NCBI RefSeq assembly: GCF_030272615.1
Contig: NC_081412.1
Span: 105,842,296-105,906,295 of the forward strand
DNA length: 64,000 nt
Origin: Cryptomeria japonica
Lineage: Eukaryota > Streptophyta > Pinopsida > Cupressales > Cupressaceae
Direction: 5' to 3'
Positions 24,323 through 36,054 of the stretch are shown piece after piece (within the stretch, counting starts at the first letter, position 1; each line of letters opens with the position of its first letter). A model generated the notes under the pieces. That model saw only the letters and a program-made list of their open reading frames with translations, was not told where the DNA came from and did not search any database. A program made the translations under genes and the position numbers.

Positions 24323-25855
24323 CTACTCCTTACCGAAAACATGTTCCAGTACAACCTCCTTGTCATGAACCTTTTCCCTCAAGAAATGATACTTGAGCTC
24401 AAACTGCTTGGTTCTAGCATGCAAAACTGGATTCTTAGAAATGTTAATTGCACTTGTATTGTCACAAAATATGTTTACTAGTTTAGATACAGGAACTTTG
24501 AAGTAATTCAATACATGCTTCATCCAAATAGTTTGCGTGTAGTTCATAAAAGCTGCAACATACTCCTCTTCTGTTGTAGACTGAGAGATACAACTCTGCT
24601 TTTTACTCATCCATGAGACCAGTCTACTGCCAAGGAAGAATGCACCATCGGTTGTGCTCTTCCAGTCATCTATATTACCAGCCCAATCAGCATCTGTGAA
24701 CACTTTTAGGTTGAAATCATTATTGTATGGATACCATAACCTATAGTCAATAGTTCCCTTCAGATATCTAAGAATCCTCTTCATTGCTACCAAGTGGGAT
24801 TCTCTAGGGCTTTGCTGAAACTGAGCAGTAATACCCACTGCATGTGAAATGTCTGGTCTGCTATGCACTACATAATGCAACTTACCAATCATTGATCGGT
24901 AATCCTTCTCATTTACCAGATCTGAGTCATCTTCTTTCAATAGCTTACAACCGGTCACCATTGGTGTACCAACTGGTTTACTATCTTCCATGCCAAAGGT
25001 CTTCAACACCTCTTTGACATACTTTGACAAAGTAATAAAGATTTCATCTTTTATTTGTTGAATCTATAGTCCAATGAAGAACTTAATATCCCCTATGAGT
25101 GACATTTCAAACTCCTTTTCATCTCATCAACAAATTCATGACTCATCTTGTCATCACCTCCAAAGATGATGTCATCAACAAATACTTCACAAATCAGAAT
25201 CTAATCTCCTTCTGATTTCAAGTATATATTGCTATCTTCACTTGTCCTTTCAAATCCAATCTTCACAAGATGGGAGTGCAAGCATTCATACCATGCTCTA
25301 GGTGCCTGCTTTAGTCCATACAAGGCTTTATGTAGCCTACACACCATGTCACTGTCTTCTGATAGGGAAAACCCATCTAGTTGCTCTATATACACCTCCT
25401 CTTCAAGTATTCCATTTAAGTATGTAGATTTTACATCCATTTGGTATACCTTGAATCCTTTAAAAGCTACATATGCAAGAATCATATGCACTCCTTCCAT
25501 TCTTGCTACTAGGGAAAAGGTTTCTCCATAGTCTTCTCCTTCTTCTTGAGCATATCCTTTACATACTAGTCTGGCTTTGTTTTTTACCATTGTGCCATCC
25601 TCATTCAGCTTGTTTTTGAAAATCCATTTGGTTCCAATGACATTTTTATGCTCCGATCTGGGTACCAAAGACCATGTACCATTCTTCTCTATCTGGTCAA
25701 ATTCCTCCTCCATTGCCTTGATCCAGTCTTCATCTTTATGTGCCTCTTTGAATGATTTAGGCTCAAATTCAGAGATCATAAAAGAATTCTCTCAAACCTT
25801 TCTTCTTGTAAGGATTCCTACATCCTTATCTCCTATGATCTACTTTGGATCATGA
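24323..25855 (-). pseudogene. pol: Copia V reverse transcriptase and RNase H
   Basis: The RT part (25201-25779) has EDWIKAMEEEFDQIEKNGTWSL-type start, [37 protein letters not shown] and [13 protein letters not shown]. The catalytic [11 protein letters not shown] is at about 25150-25180, after a stop at 25201. The RNase H part (24323-25030) has the IGKLHYVVHSRPDISHAVG connection, VFTDADWAGNIDDWKSTTDG, SWMSKKQSCISQSTTEEEY (usual E of the AEAEY motif present) and IFCDNTSAINISKNPVLHARTK. A frameshift or stop region lies around 25031-25130. It is Ty1/Copia RT by the D-V-K and VDD motifs, close to that of X and W. Confidence 0.92.
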
Positions 25856-25896
25856 TTCAGTTTGACATATCAAGGAATGCTCTTGACTAATTCCTC

Positions 25897-27003
25897 CTAC
25901 TTTTCTTCTTCATCCTCATCTTCATCAGCATCAGCATCTACTGGTGTAGGAACACTATTACTGGTACTTGGTTGATTAGCAACCGGTTCCCAAAAGATTA
26001 CTACCGGTTCATCTCTTACTTTCTTACTGTTGGTTTCCTCAGGTTTTCCAAAATTTTCATCAACTCTAACATTGATTCTTTCAACAATTCTCTGAGTCCT
26101 ATTGTTGAAACATTTGAGAGCTTTTCTCTTGGTGGAATATCCTAGGAATATTCCTTCATCACATTTTGCATCGAACTTTCTCTGATGTTCACTTCTCTTG
26201 ATATAACATCTACTATCAAACATTCTAAAGTAGCTTACCATTGTTGTCTTGCCAATCCAATACTCATAAGGAGTCTTATCCTTTCCTTTCTTGATGAGTA
26301 CTCAGTTCATTGTGTATACTGTAGTTCTCACTGCTTCTCTCCAAAAGGTGTGAGCAACTTTTCCTTGGATCAACATAGTTCTAGCTACTTCAACCACAGT
26401 CCGGTTGTTTCTCTCTGCTAAGCCATTCTGTTGTGGAGTCCGAGGGGCAGATAGTTGCCTCTTGATGCCATTCTCTTCACAATATTTGTTGAATTCATCC
26501 GAAGTGAATTCCCCTCTTTGATCAGTTCTAAGGCATTTGATTTTTCTACCACTTTCCTTTTCTACCAATGTTCTAAAAGTGTTAAACTTTCCAAAGGCTT
26601 CAGATTTGTCCTTCAAGAATGTGACCCATATCATTCTTGAGCAATCATTTGTAAGAATCATAAAATACCTATCTCCCTGCACACTCCTAATTTTCATAGG
26701 ACCACACAAATCAATGTGCACAAGATCAAGTAAATTGCCTGCTGTGAAAGATTTACCTTTGAAAGTTGAGGAAGATATTTTTCCCAGTTGACATTCTCTA
26801 CACAAAGGATTTTCCAGTTTGCTTAGCACCGGCAATCCTCTGACTGCCTTGGTCTTACTGGCCTTCACAATGTTATCAAAGTTTACATGGTAGAGTCTCC
26901 TATGCCATATCCAGCTATCATCAAATTTAGCCATAAGACATGTACTTACATTTGCATTCAGCTGAAATAAGTTACCTTTGGTCTGCATACCGGTGGCCAT
27001 CAA
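25897..27003 (-). pseudogene. pol: Copia V integrase
   Basis: The zinc-binding region WHRRLYHVNFDNI...CRECQLGK precedes the catalytic core: LVHIDLCGPMKIRSVQGDRYFM (Asp), CLRTDQRGEFTSDEFNKYC (Asp) and SAPRTPQQNGLAERNNRTVVE (Glu). All three acidic residues are present. The segment 25897-26241 continues with SDFRMFDSRCYIKR-type sequence and a low-complexity DADADEDEDEEE tail. A stop or shift lies between 26242 and 26301. The enzyme would insert element DNA into the genome. Confidence 0.9.
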
Positions 27004-27417
27004 TTCACCATTCTTTCCTTTGATTTTGCATGCTCCATTTTTTAATTCTAGAGTGATTCCATTGTCATTCAGCTAGGCAACACTCAATAGATTGTGTCTA
27101 AGACCTTCCACCCAATACACATTGTCAGCACTGCTCTTTCCATTCAGAGAGATGGACCCTCTTCCTTTAACCATACATGGTGCATCATTACCAAAGCAAA
27201 CCACACCACTGTTATATTCTTCCAAAGATAGAAACATGCTCTACTCACCAGTCATATGGTGAGAACAACCACTGTCAATAATCCACTCATTGGAATTATC
27301 AAAGCGGGAGACAAGAGCCCTCTTGTCTGACACATCTTCCTTTATTGCAACAAATACAATATCTTCATTCTCTTCATCTTCTAATTCCTCATCTGTGACA
27401 CCTTCATCAACTGCTCT
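27004..27417 (-). pseudogene. pro: Copia V protease region
   Basis: The minus strand at about 27245-27300 encodes NEWIIDSGCSHHMTGE, the Copia retropepsin active site (DSGCS, Asp present). This is followed by GGVVCFGND-type and VYWVEGLRHNLLSV-type blocks before the integrase. Stops interrupt it near 27242 and 27074. It would process the Gag-Pol polyprotein. Confidence 0.85.
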
Positions 27418-28308
27418 CTAGTTTCCTCCTTTGAATTTCTTGAACCTCTCTAGTTTGTCCTTGTTGTCACCATCAGGACAGTTTATAGCAATATGTCTTA
27501 TCCGGTTACAAGAAAAGCATTTCAAAGGGATCTTACCTCTATATTTACCGGTTCCTTTAGGAAGTTTACTGGCAAGAAGAGCTTCAAATTCCATCAGGAT
27601 CTCCTCATTATCCATTTCTCTACTCTATCTTGGTTCACCACTGGTGCTTGCTTCTTTTCCTTTTCTGGATGGTATAGCAAAAGCTCTAAAAGCTGATTCA
27701 GTCTTTTGAACACTGCCATCAAAACTATTTATCTCATAGGTTGTCAACTTTGCAATGATGGAGTCTAGGGATACCTTAGTCTTGTCTATTGATCTAAACT
27801 CTTGAATAGCAGCAACCCTTATTGCATAGACCGGTAATAAGGATCTCAGAACTTTGCTTACCACAGTGGAATATTCCAATTTACCACCTGCACTCTTGAT
27901 ATCTCCAACAATAGTTTTGGTCCTTATTCCATACTGTTGAATGGTCTCACCTTCAACCATCCATATGTCTTCAAACTTCCCTCTAAGGCTTTCTTCCTTA
28001 GCTTGTTTTACATGATCATCACTGCCATATATATTCTCAAGAGTGTCTCATACTTCTTTGGGATTATCTTTATCCTAGACATCAATAAACTCAATGTTAG
28101 ATAAGTTGTTGATTAGGGCTTCCATGACTTTCCCATTCTCCTGTATTTCTCTCTTTTGATCATCGGTGAGAGTATCGGTAGGAATAACAAAAACATTCTC
28201 AACATAGCTCCAGTGTTGAGTACCCATGCTTTTGATGTAAATCTTCATTTTGTCCTTCCAAATTTTGAAGTTATCTCTGTTGAACTTTGGACCTTCTCTC
28301 TTCATCAT
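27418..28308 (-). pseudogene. gag: Copia V gag
   Basis: Starts MMKREGPKFNRDNFKIWKDKM at 28308 on the minus strand. It continues through 27625-27960 (VEGETIQQYGIRTKTIVGDIKSAGG, LPVYAIRVAAIQEFRSID) to the zinc knuckle KCFSCNRIRHIAINC near 27490-27530, a CX2CX4HX4C in which the usual Gly is Arg. Stops lie near 28074, 27961 and 27616. The element uses the standard Copia arrangement, with gag first after the 5' LTR. Confidence 0.9.
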
Positions 28309-28364
28309 TACAATAGGATCTTTCCCTCAAGCGGTTAACCTTAAAACATAGAGGACCTGGAGGA

Positions 28365-28377
28365 TGTTCTGATACCA
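28365..28377 (-). other. Primer binding site of Copia V
   Basis: The minus strand reads TGGTATCAGAACA, starting 2 nt after the LTR end. It is an iMet-type site. Confidence 0.9.
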
Positions 28378-28379
28378 AT

Positions 28380-29889
28380 TGATAACTCAATGATGAACAA
28401 TAAGTACCAAACTGGTACTAAGAGGGGGGGTCAATCAATACAATCACAAAAAAATTTCCTGAACTGGTTTGACTACAAACACTGTAAATTTCTAACAGAC
28501 AACAACAATGGTCTGAAGCAGAGTGCAACCGGTAAAGCTAAGAATAATTGTGACAAGCATTAACTGGTTGATCACTTAGCTTTCCACTCAACTTAATACT
28601 ACACTTCCATTTCACCCTTATGCATGAATAGGTAATCTATCATCAGAAATATAATAACAGCTAGCTCATCATGATTTACCTTCAGACACAAATCACTTAA
28701 ATCATCACATGAAAAATACTACACATGACACACAGATATTTCACGTGGAAACCCAACTTGGAAAAACCATAGTGGGGATGAATACCCACAAGCTGCTTTT
28801 GAACTCTTTAGAAGTTTGGTTTGTTAGGAGCCTAGTCTAGTTAAAGATTGTTACAATAGGTTCTACTAGGAATCGATCCGGTTAGGGGTCACCCGGTTAA
28901 GGGATGGCTAAATACCCGGTTAAGGGTTAAACCCTGTTAGAGGTTACCTTGTTAGAGGATTTCAAGAACTCAATTAGTTTGAGTCACCTTGTTAAAGGAT
29001 TTACAGCAAGCTGATTAAAGCTACCCGGTTAAGGGATTTTCCAATTGTTGAAGTGGTTAAAGATCAACAGGTATAACAATGATCTGATAATAGCACTCAA
29101 TGCCTAATGCAGATCCGTTTAATTTCCTTCCTTCTACACACACACAATGCAGGAATTAATCCTCTTATCTCATCTGGTCTAGCAAGAATCACATATCTCT
29201 TCACTTAGATACACACTCACCATTTGCAAACAACCTCAGAAAGAAACACAACATCGACCTTATAGGAAACAGATAGGTCGGTAGCATAAACCCTAAACCC
29301 TAAACATTTAGGTTAAGAAATTCAAGCGGTTCAATCCTGGCCATTGAACACTTTGCATTTGAATACAAAATTCTTGAACATATCTCAAGACACTCTCCAT
29401 CGTTCATTCTTCATCGTTTTCATGGTGGCTTGTAACCCATCACGCGTTATCCACTATTTACAGAGATTTCACATATTCCTGAGGTAGATAGGATCGATCT
29501 CCTTCATGCAAGATCCTTCACGTGCTCAAGCTGATGTGGCAACATGATCGGATCTTCATTACAATGCTAACTCATCACACAATGTCATCGGTTGAGTCAC
29601 ACAGGCTTGGAACACTTCAACCGGAAACCCTTAAGCTAAGACTGCCAACCAGTAGTCATATTCATAGAGAACATTCCATATGCCGGTTCTCTTGGACAAA
29701 CATACCACTTCACCTGTTGCTCAATATACCGGTTTATACCACTATACTGGTTCACTTCTTTGCACATATACCAGTTCACCACATTTTACCAGTTCACATT
29801 TCAGCATATTGCTGGTTCACTCTCCAACATATTGACATCAATGATAACATAATATCATCATGTCAACATACTCAACACAAATGCCAACA
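28380..29889 (-). repeat. 5' LTR of Copia V (1.51 kb)
   Basis: An intact copy, beginning TGATAACTCAATG on the plus strand and ending GCCAACA beside the ATACT duplication. It carries the G-run/TCAATCA motif near 28424 and the GGAAACCCAACTTGGAAAAACC block near 28746. The short frame at 29522-29905 is LTR sequence also seen in the left LTR (23667-24209) and is not a gene. Confidence 0.92.
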
Positions 29890-30184
29890 ATACTATCTAC
29901 AGTAGTATCATCTGATTGTGGGTAAGGTTTCCCACTATGGTTTTTCCCCTTACAGGGTTTTCACATCAAAATATTTGTGTTAATGTGTTGTAGATGTTGT
30001 TTCTCTTTTTGTTTCATACATTAAGTTTCACCAGTATTGATATTAACTACTAATCTGTTAACCGACATTAAGTTTGGTTTACCGGTATTAAGTATTAAGC
30101 TGGATTAAATTATAATTGGGTTGAAATTCATTGACAACTGATTCACCCCCCCCCTCCTCTTAGTTTCCCTTTCGGTTCCTAACA

Positions 30185-30930
30185 AAATCTATTTTGGATA
30201 AACTGGAAACACTGAATGAAGGAGATATCACTGTCAAAATTTCAAAATTGGAATGTTACCGTGTCAAGTATGAAAATTTGAAAATGGAAGAAGATGAAAG
30301 AATTTTTGCATTTATGGAAAGAGTTAATGAAATTGTTTTAGGAATACAATGTTGTGAAGGATCCTTAAGTGAAGATGAAATTGTGTCTAATGTTTTAAGA
30401 GCATTGCCACTGAATTACAAAATGAAAGTGACTGCTATTAATGAAATGAGAACAATTCCTAATACTTCAGTTTCTAGAGATACTTTGGTTGGAAAACTTT
30501 CAGCATTTGAACTTGAAGAGTTTGGTCCTGTTGCTACTGTAAAGACTGATTTAGCTTTCAAAGCATCATCATCTGACAAAACTGATTGGAAAGAACTTTA
30601 AGCAAAATAACTTGAAGCACTATTTGCAAGGAAAATGCCTAAAGGTCCAACAAGAAGTAAGTATGAAGGTAAAGCATCTTTCAAATGTTTTAATTGCAAT
30701 AAAGGTGGTCATATGACATCTTGATGTCTTGATAGACATGCAAGACTAAGGGAGGAAGCAAAAACATCATATAAGCCTAACCCTCAAGATCAAAGATATA
30801 GATTCAAGAAAAATAGAGATAAGTCATGTTACTATGTAGATGAAGGTGTTACAAATGACTCGGATGAAGATCCAGCAAATAATAGATGGGATTTTGTTGC
30901 AATAAAGGAAGATCAACTGACACCTATTGT
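30185..30930 (+). pseudogene. gag: Copia X gag, C-terminal part with zinc knuckle
   Basis: Resumes gag exactly where 7564 stopped (SILDKLETLNEGDITVKISKLE...), through AFMERVNEIVLGIQCCEGSLSEDEIVSNVLRALP. The CCHC knuckle KCFNCNKGGHMTS-CLD is near 30682-30735, with a TGA where Arg is expected before the last Cys. A stop near 30599 breaks the frame. A spacer rich in Lys, Asn and Asp leads into the protease. Confidence 0.88.
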
Positions 30931-30934
30931 CAAA

Positions 30935-31664
30935 TTGGTAAAGAAGGCACTGGTAGCTAAAATTGAAGAAAAATATGAATGGATTATAGATAGTGGATGC
31001 TCGCATCATATGACTGGTGATAAAAGCAAATTCTTATCTTTTCAAGAAATTCATGGAGGTCTAGTAAGGTTTGGAGATGATAAAGCTTGTTTAATCAAAG
31101 GAAAAGGCACTTTATCTTTGGATGGTAAGCACAATACTGACAATGTTTATTATGTAGAAGGTTTCAAGCATAATATTTTGAGTGTGGGTCAGTTAGTTGA
31201 AAAAATATTTCAGTTACAATTCAAGAATGGGAAATGCAAAATCATAAACAGAACTGGATTGGAGATTGCAACCGGTAATCAGACTAAAGGTAATATCTTT
31301 CACTTGAATACCAGTGATAAAACATGTTTTATTGCACACATTGATGAAAGTTGGTTATGGCATAAAAGACTCTGTCATTTGAATTTTGATTGCATTGTAA
31401 AGATCAGTTCAATTAAGGCAGCAAGGGATTTACCTAAGATTGTGAAACCTCATAATATGGTATGTAAGGAATTTCAAATGGGAAAGCAAGTTAGAACAAC
31501 ATTTAAGAGCACTACTGAGAAGTCCAATAGTATTCTTGATATAATTCATACTAATTTGTGTGGTCCTGCAAGAGCAAGAAGTCTACAAGGAGATAGATAC
31601 TTTATGATAATAATTGATGATTATTCTAGAATATGTTGGGTTACTTTACTCAAAGAGAAATCAG
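30935..31664 (+). pseudogene. pol: Copia X protease and integrase N-terminus
   Basis: An uninterrupted 243-codon stretch. The retropepsin site is WIIDSGCSHHMTGDKSKF (30980-31020). VYYVEGFKHNILSVGQLVE is the protease end. The integrase zinc region is WLWHKRLCHLNFDCIVKI with KEFQMGKQ (the first Cys of the CX2C pair is Phe-shifted), then the first catalytic Asp region IIHTNLCGPARARSLQGDRYFMIIIDDYSR, where Asp of H-DLCGP is Asn. It stops where solo LTR S2 inserts. Confidence 0.9.
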
Positions 31665-33192
31665 TGTTGGCATTACAATAAGTTTGATGGTTGATGATAT
31701 TGAGAAGGTTGTTGGAGATGAATGATATAATTGATAAAGGATGATTACTATCTTAATATTATTATTTTGTCATTGATGTCAAGCAATTGATTTTCTAATT
31801 CAGTATGATGTTGCCATATCTTAAAAAGTATGTTTTGATGAGTATAAAGATGTCAGTAAGTGACATAGAATGAATGTGAAAATGAAGGGGAGTAATAAGT
31901 TATTCAATGGGCAACTATTACCGAGTTTGACAGTGATGAGATTATGATGTTTTGATTGTTTTGATATCCTATATATATGTATTCAAAGACTGAACAAGAA
32001 GGGGAAAAGATTTCATGTAATAGAATGAGTAAAGGTTTGATACTATTCTATTTTACCAAGCAAGGAGCTAGTCGGTAAACTCCAAGGTTACTGATGTCGG
32101 TTAATGAATGAAAAAGTCACCGAGAAGAGAATGTATACCAAGTAAAGTTCAATTTTAACTGAGTATCAACCGAGTAGTAACAAAATGCATTAAATAAAGT
32201 GTATACATTATTTAATGAAGGATTCCAATGAGCTGGAGGTTTATTGAAGATAGGAATGTCATGCAAGAAGTTTGTTAAGGATCAACGGCAATTAAAATTC
32301 AAGAGTAAGATCTACTGCACAGATTGAACGGTCCTAACTGAGTACAAGTACCAAGAAAGGTATACAAGTTTCAAGGCAAGATAAAATGTTTTTTAGATCG
32401 AAGGATACAATGAACCTAGTCAAGTTTGAAGATCTGATGGCTAAGATTAATCATGGGAAATGTGATTAAGGAGATTAAGCGGTTGGGAATTGCTTATAAA
32501 TAAAGTAATGCTGTTGAACAAGAATGTGGGCAAACTGAAGCACAATGATGCTATAGAGGTGATTACCGAGTACAAAAGATTGAAGATCTGATTGAAGAAT
32601 AGATTGAGAAGCCCAACAAGGAGAAAGATAAGTCTTATGACAAGATTATCTTGAGCATATTGAGCATATAGAATCTGCTTTAACATTTTAGATGTGAAGT
32701 TGCAGATATATTTTATTACTGTTATTTATGTCTGTAAGTGACAGGAAATCTCTTAACCGAGTGGACTTAACAGTCTTATTTGTAAATCCTCTTGGAAGGT
32801 AATATTTTGAATGAGTGTTTGAAATCCTTTGACAAGGTCACTTCTAATAGAGTGAAGATTCTAACAGATCTGAGGAAAATCCCTTGACCAGGTCACATCT
32901 ACCAATGTGTATGTAATCTTTAACAGGATTTGCTTTTAACCAAGCATACTCTAGAAGAGTATATTTTCTTGTGGGTCCAAAATCCGACAGTGGTTTTTCC
33001 CTATTAGGGTTTCCACGTTAAATCTGTGTCAAATGTGATTTAATGTTTCATGTTTATTTGTTTATGAGTTTGAATGATTTACAGTCATAAGTTGCATATC
33101 AAGTAAATGCTATCGAGGTTGAATCTAATTAGAGTAATAATTATTGAGGTTATCTGATTCACTTCCCCCCCCCCTCTCTCATCTAACTAACA
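31665..33192 (+). mobile_element. Solo LTR S2 (family Y) in X integrase
   Basis: TGTTGGCATTACAAT...CTAACTAACA, 1,528 bp, with perfect ATCAG duplications at 31660-31664 and 33193-33197. Integrase codons continue across it (KEKS then FGRFKIFKAIVENE). No primer site, tract or internal sequence remains, so this is a textbook solo LTR. It matches the internal LTR at 5804-7279 and the reversed copy at 21395-22851. Confidence 0.95.
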
Positions 33193-33197
33193 ATCAG

Positions 33198-34095
33198 GAT
33201 CTTTTGGAAGATTCAAGATATTCAAGGCAATTGTAGAGAATGAAATCGGCAAGAAAATCAAATGTTTGAGATTAGACCAAGGAGGACAATTTACATCTAG
33301 GGAATTTAATGCATTCTGTGAAGTGATTGGAATCAAAAGACAACTATCAGCACCCCAGACACCCTAGCAGAATGGAGTTGTGGAAAGGAAGAACAAAACT
33401 ATTCTAGATGCAGCAAGAACAATGTTAATGGCAACAAATCTACCTCATGTGTACTGGAGAGAAGCAGTGAATACAACAGTTTATACTTTCAATAGAGTTC
33501 ACATCAAAAGTGAAACCGGTACAAGACCCCTTATGAACTATGGTTTGGTCATATTCCTACTCTTAAATTTTTTAAAATATTTGGAAGCAAATGTTATATT
33601 AGAAGAGATGAGTATATTGGCAAATTTGATCCTAGAAGTGATGAAGGAATATTTCTTGGTTATTCATCTAAAAGCAAGGCATGTAGATGTTATAATAAAA
33701 GGTTACAGAAAATCATTGGGAGTACTAATGTGAAGATAGATGGACACTTTAGAAGAGATTCAAGATCTGTAGAACCTATAGTTGAAATGATTATACATAA
33801 ACTGGCACAAATTGCACTGATATAGAATGAAGACTCAGTCACACCAGCATCATCAAAAAACTTAACAGTGACTGAAGAACAACAGCCTATGAATGTTAAT
33901 CAGAACAAACCCAAGTATGCAACATTGAATCATTCAGAGAATCATATACTTGGAAACAAGAATCAAGGTGTTATGACTAGAGGAAGATTGGCAAATGAAG
34001 AGGTATGTTTAATTTCTCAAGTTGGACCAGCATCTGTTATTGAAGCATCTAAGGATGAACATTGGATAAAAACAATGGAAGATGAGTTAGAATAA
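33198..34095 (+). pseudogene. pol: Copia X integrase core and C-terminal region
   Basis: Continues the integrase with CLRLDQGGQFTSREFNAFC (second Asp), then SAPQTP-stop-QNGVVERKNKT (TAG for CAG just before the catalytic Glu motif), then AARTMLMATNLPHVYWREAVNT. After frame disruption around 33530-33860, the frame at 33868-34095 gives ENHILGNKNQGVMTRGRLANEEVCLISQ, the linker to RT. It ends at a TAA where the family has Gln. Confidence 0.88.
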
Positions 34096-35558
34096 ATTGA
34101 AAAGAGCAACACTTGGACATTGGTTCCCTGGCCTAAAGACAAAAATGTAATTGGAACTAAATGGGTATATAGGAATAAACTCAATGAAGATGGAGAAGTA
34201 CTCAGAAACAAAGAAAGATTAGTTTGTAAAGGTTATTCACAAAAAGAAGGAATTGATTATAGTGAAACATTTACACCGGTAACCAGAATTGAGGTAGTTA
34301 GACTATTTCTTGCATTTGCAGCTTATAAGAACTATAAAGTTTATCAAATGGATGTAAAATGTGCATTTTTTAATGGAGATCTTGAGGAGGAAGTTTACAT
34401 TGAACAACCTGATGGATTCTATTTGACGGATAATAAGGATATGGTTTGCAGGTTAAGAAAAGCTTTACATGGATTGAAGCAAGCTCGCAGAGCTTGGTAT
34501 GCTAGATTAGATAAATATCTTTTGAAGCTTGGTTTCACAAAAGGTAATGTTGACAGCAATTTGTATTACAAAGTCACCAATCATGATATTTTGGTTATTA
34601 AAGTCTTTGTAGATGATATCATTTTTGGAGGTGAAGATGGATTATGTAAGGACTTTGCTAATTAGATGCAAAAAGAATTTGAAATGTCTATGATTGGAGA
34701 GATCAAAAAATTTCTAGGTTTGCAAATTTCACAAACAAATAAAGGTATATTCATATGTCAAACAAAGTACTTAAAGGAACTTTTGAAGAAAATTGGTATT
34801 GAAAATTCCAAACCGGTAAGTACTCCTATGACTACAATTGACAAATTGACATTGAAGGATGATTCAGCTCCTATTAATCCAAAAAGGTACAAATATATGA
34901 TTGGAGGTTTACTATATTTAACACAAACAAGACCTGATATAATAAATGCAGTATGTATTGTTTCAAGATTTCAAAGCAATCCTAAAGAAAATCATGAATC
35001 AGTAGTAAAAAGTATTTTCCGATACCTACAAGGCACAACAAATCTTGGTTTATGGTATCCTAAAGATAAATTTTTTAATTTATATGCATACATCGATGCA
35101 AATTGGGTAGGAGATGTAGATGACAAAAAGAGTACCACTAGCGGTGCATTCTTTCTATGTAGCAGATTAATTTCATGGATCAACAAGAAGCAAACTTGTA
35201 CATCATTATCAACAACAGAATCAGAATATGTTGCAGCAGAAACTAATTTCACTCAAGTATTATGGATTAAGCAAATGTTGAAGGATATAAAGGTAAAATG
35301 AAAAGAACTAATAATCATTTACTATGATGATTCAACAACAATTGATATATCAAAGAATCTAGTATTTCACTCTAAGACAAAGCATGTTTCTATTAAGTAT
35401 AATTTTCTAAAAGAGAATGTTGAAGCAAATGAAATGAAATTTGTTTATGTGAATACTAAAGAGCAAATTGTAGATATCTTTACAAAGTCTTTGTCTAAGG
35501 AGACATTTGAATATCTCATAAAGCAGCTTGGGGTAATTTCCTCATCAGTAAAGACTTA
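34096..35558 (+). pseudogene. pol: Copia X reverse transcriptase and RNase H
   Basis: RT (34120-34665): [73 protein letters not shown], catalytic [13 protein letters not shown]. After one TAG (34663), RT and RNase H continue (34666-35301): EMSMIGEIKKFLGLQISQ, GGLLYLTQTRPDI, YAYIDANWVGDVDDKKSTTSG and STTESEYVAAETNF. A TGA at 35299 in place of Trp precedes IIIYYDDSTTIDISKNLVFHSKTKHV. Very close to the W enzyme, and the best-preserved Copia pol in the window. Confidence 0.93.
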
Positions 35559-35734
35559 GATGTTGAAGATTGGCATCAAACCGGCAGGAACTAACAGAAA
35601 AATATTTTTTCCGGCTTTGATGGAGGACATCTACTTCTCAAGGAGAGTAGTTGGTAGAATGTTAAGTTTTGAATTCTTAACTACTTTGGCATTTGATGTC
35701 AAAGGGGGAGAGATATCTGTGGAAAAACATTATT
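35559..35734 (+). other. Copia X 3' spacer with a first purine tract
   Basis: Follows the RNase H stop. It contains TTTGATGTCAAAGGGGGAGAGATAT at about 35692-35716, a purine tract very like a polypurine tract but not next to an LTR. The spacer continues after Gypsy G2 at 56024-56212 and ends in the true tract at 56213. No protein domain was recognised. Confidence 0.7.
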
Positions 35735-36054
35735 CCTTGTGTTATCACTGTTTTAAAAATGGATATTTTCAGTCTATAAATGGCTATTTGTGTCTAGTAC
35801 GCCCATGTTCTTTCAAATTGTTTTAGATCCTAAGGGGTTCAGGGTTTAGGTTTTAAGTCGCTTCTATATCTAAGAAAAACCCTTTTGGTTTCTAATTTGG
35901 TGTTACTTTATTCACTTAAGTTATGGGTCCCTTTATCATAAAAGTGTTCCCCCCTTGTCATTTACCTAGGCGGCCCTTTTTAAATTTTTAAATTTTATTC
36001 GCTTTTAATATGTCTTTTCTAATGTCCATCGGGCCTTATAAGCATCATGCAACT

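Larger units (their letters stand above)
20845..29889 (-). mobile_element. Copia element V (minus strand, inside solo LTR S1)
   Basis: A perfect ATACT duplication (20840-20844, 29890-29894) flanks TGATAACTCAATGATG...GCCAACA. The right LTR (28380-29889) is next to a primer site and is the 5' LTR. The left LTR (20845-23986) is next to a polypurine tract and is enlarged by another LTR. The internal region encodes gag, protease, integrase, RT and RNase H on the minus strand, in Copia order. It landed in S1 about 160 bp to the right of G1. Confidence 0.93.
7565..30184 (+). mobile_element. Solo LTR S1 (X-type), itself split by G1 and V
   Basis: The pieces 7565-8212, 20683-20844 and 29895-30184 join end to end into one LTR of about 1.1 kb. 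It starts TGTTGGTATTATGG and ends CCTAACA, collinear with the LTRs of X. It sits within gag of X: gag codons flank it exactly. Flanking 5-mers are AAAGT (7560-7564) and AAATC (30185-30189), an imperfect duplication. The expected gag codons AAA-TCT suggest the left flank mutated. No internal region remains, so it is a solo LTR left by LTR-LTR recombination. Confidence 0.87.
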
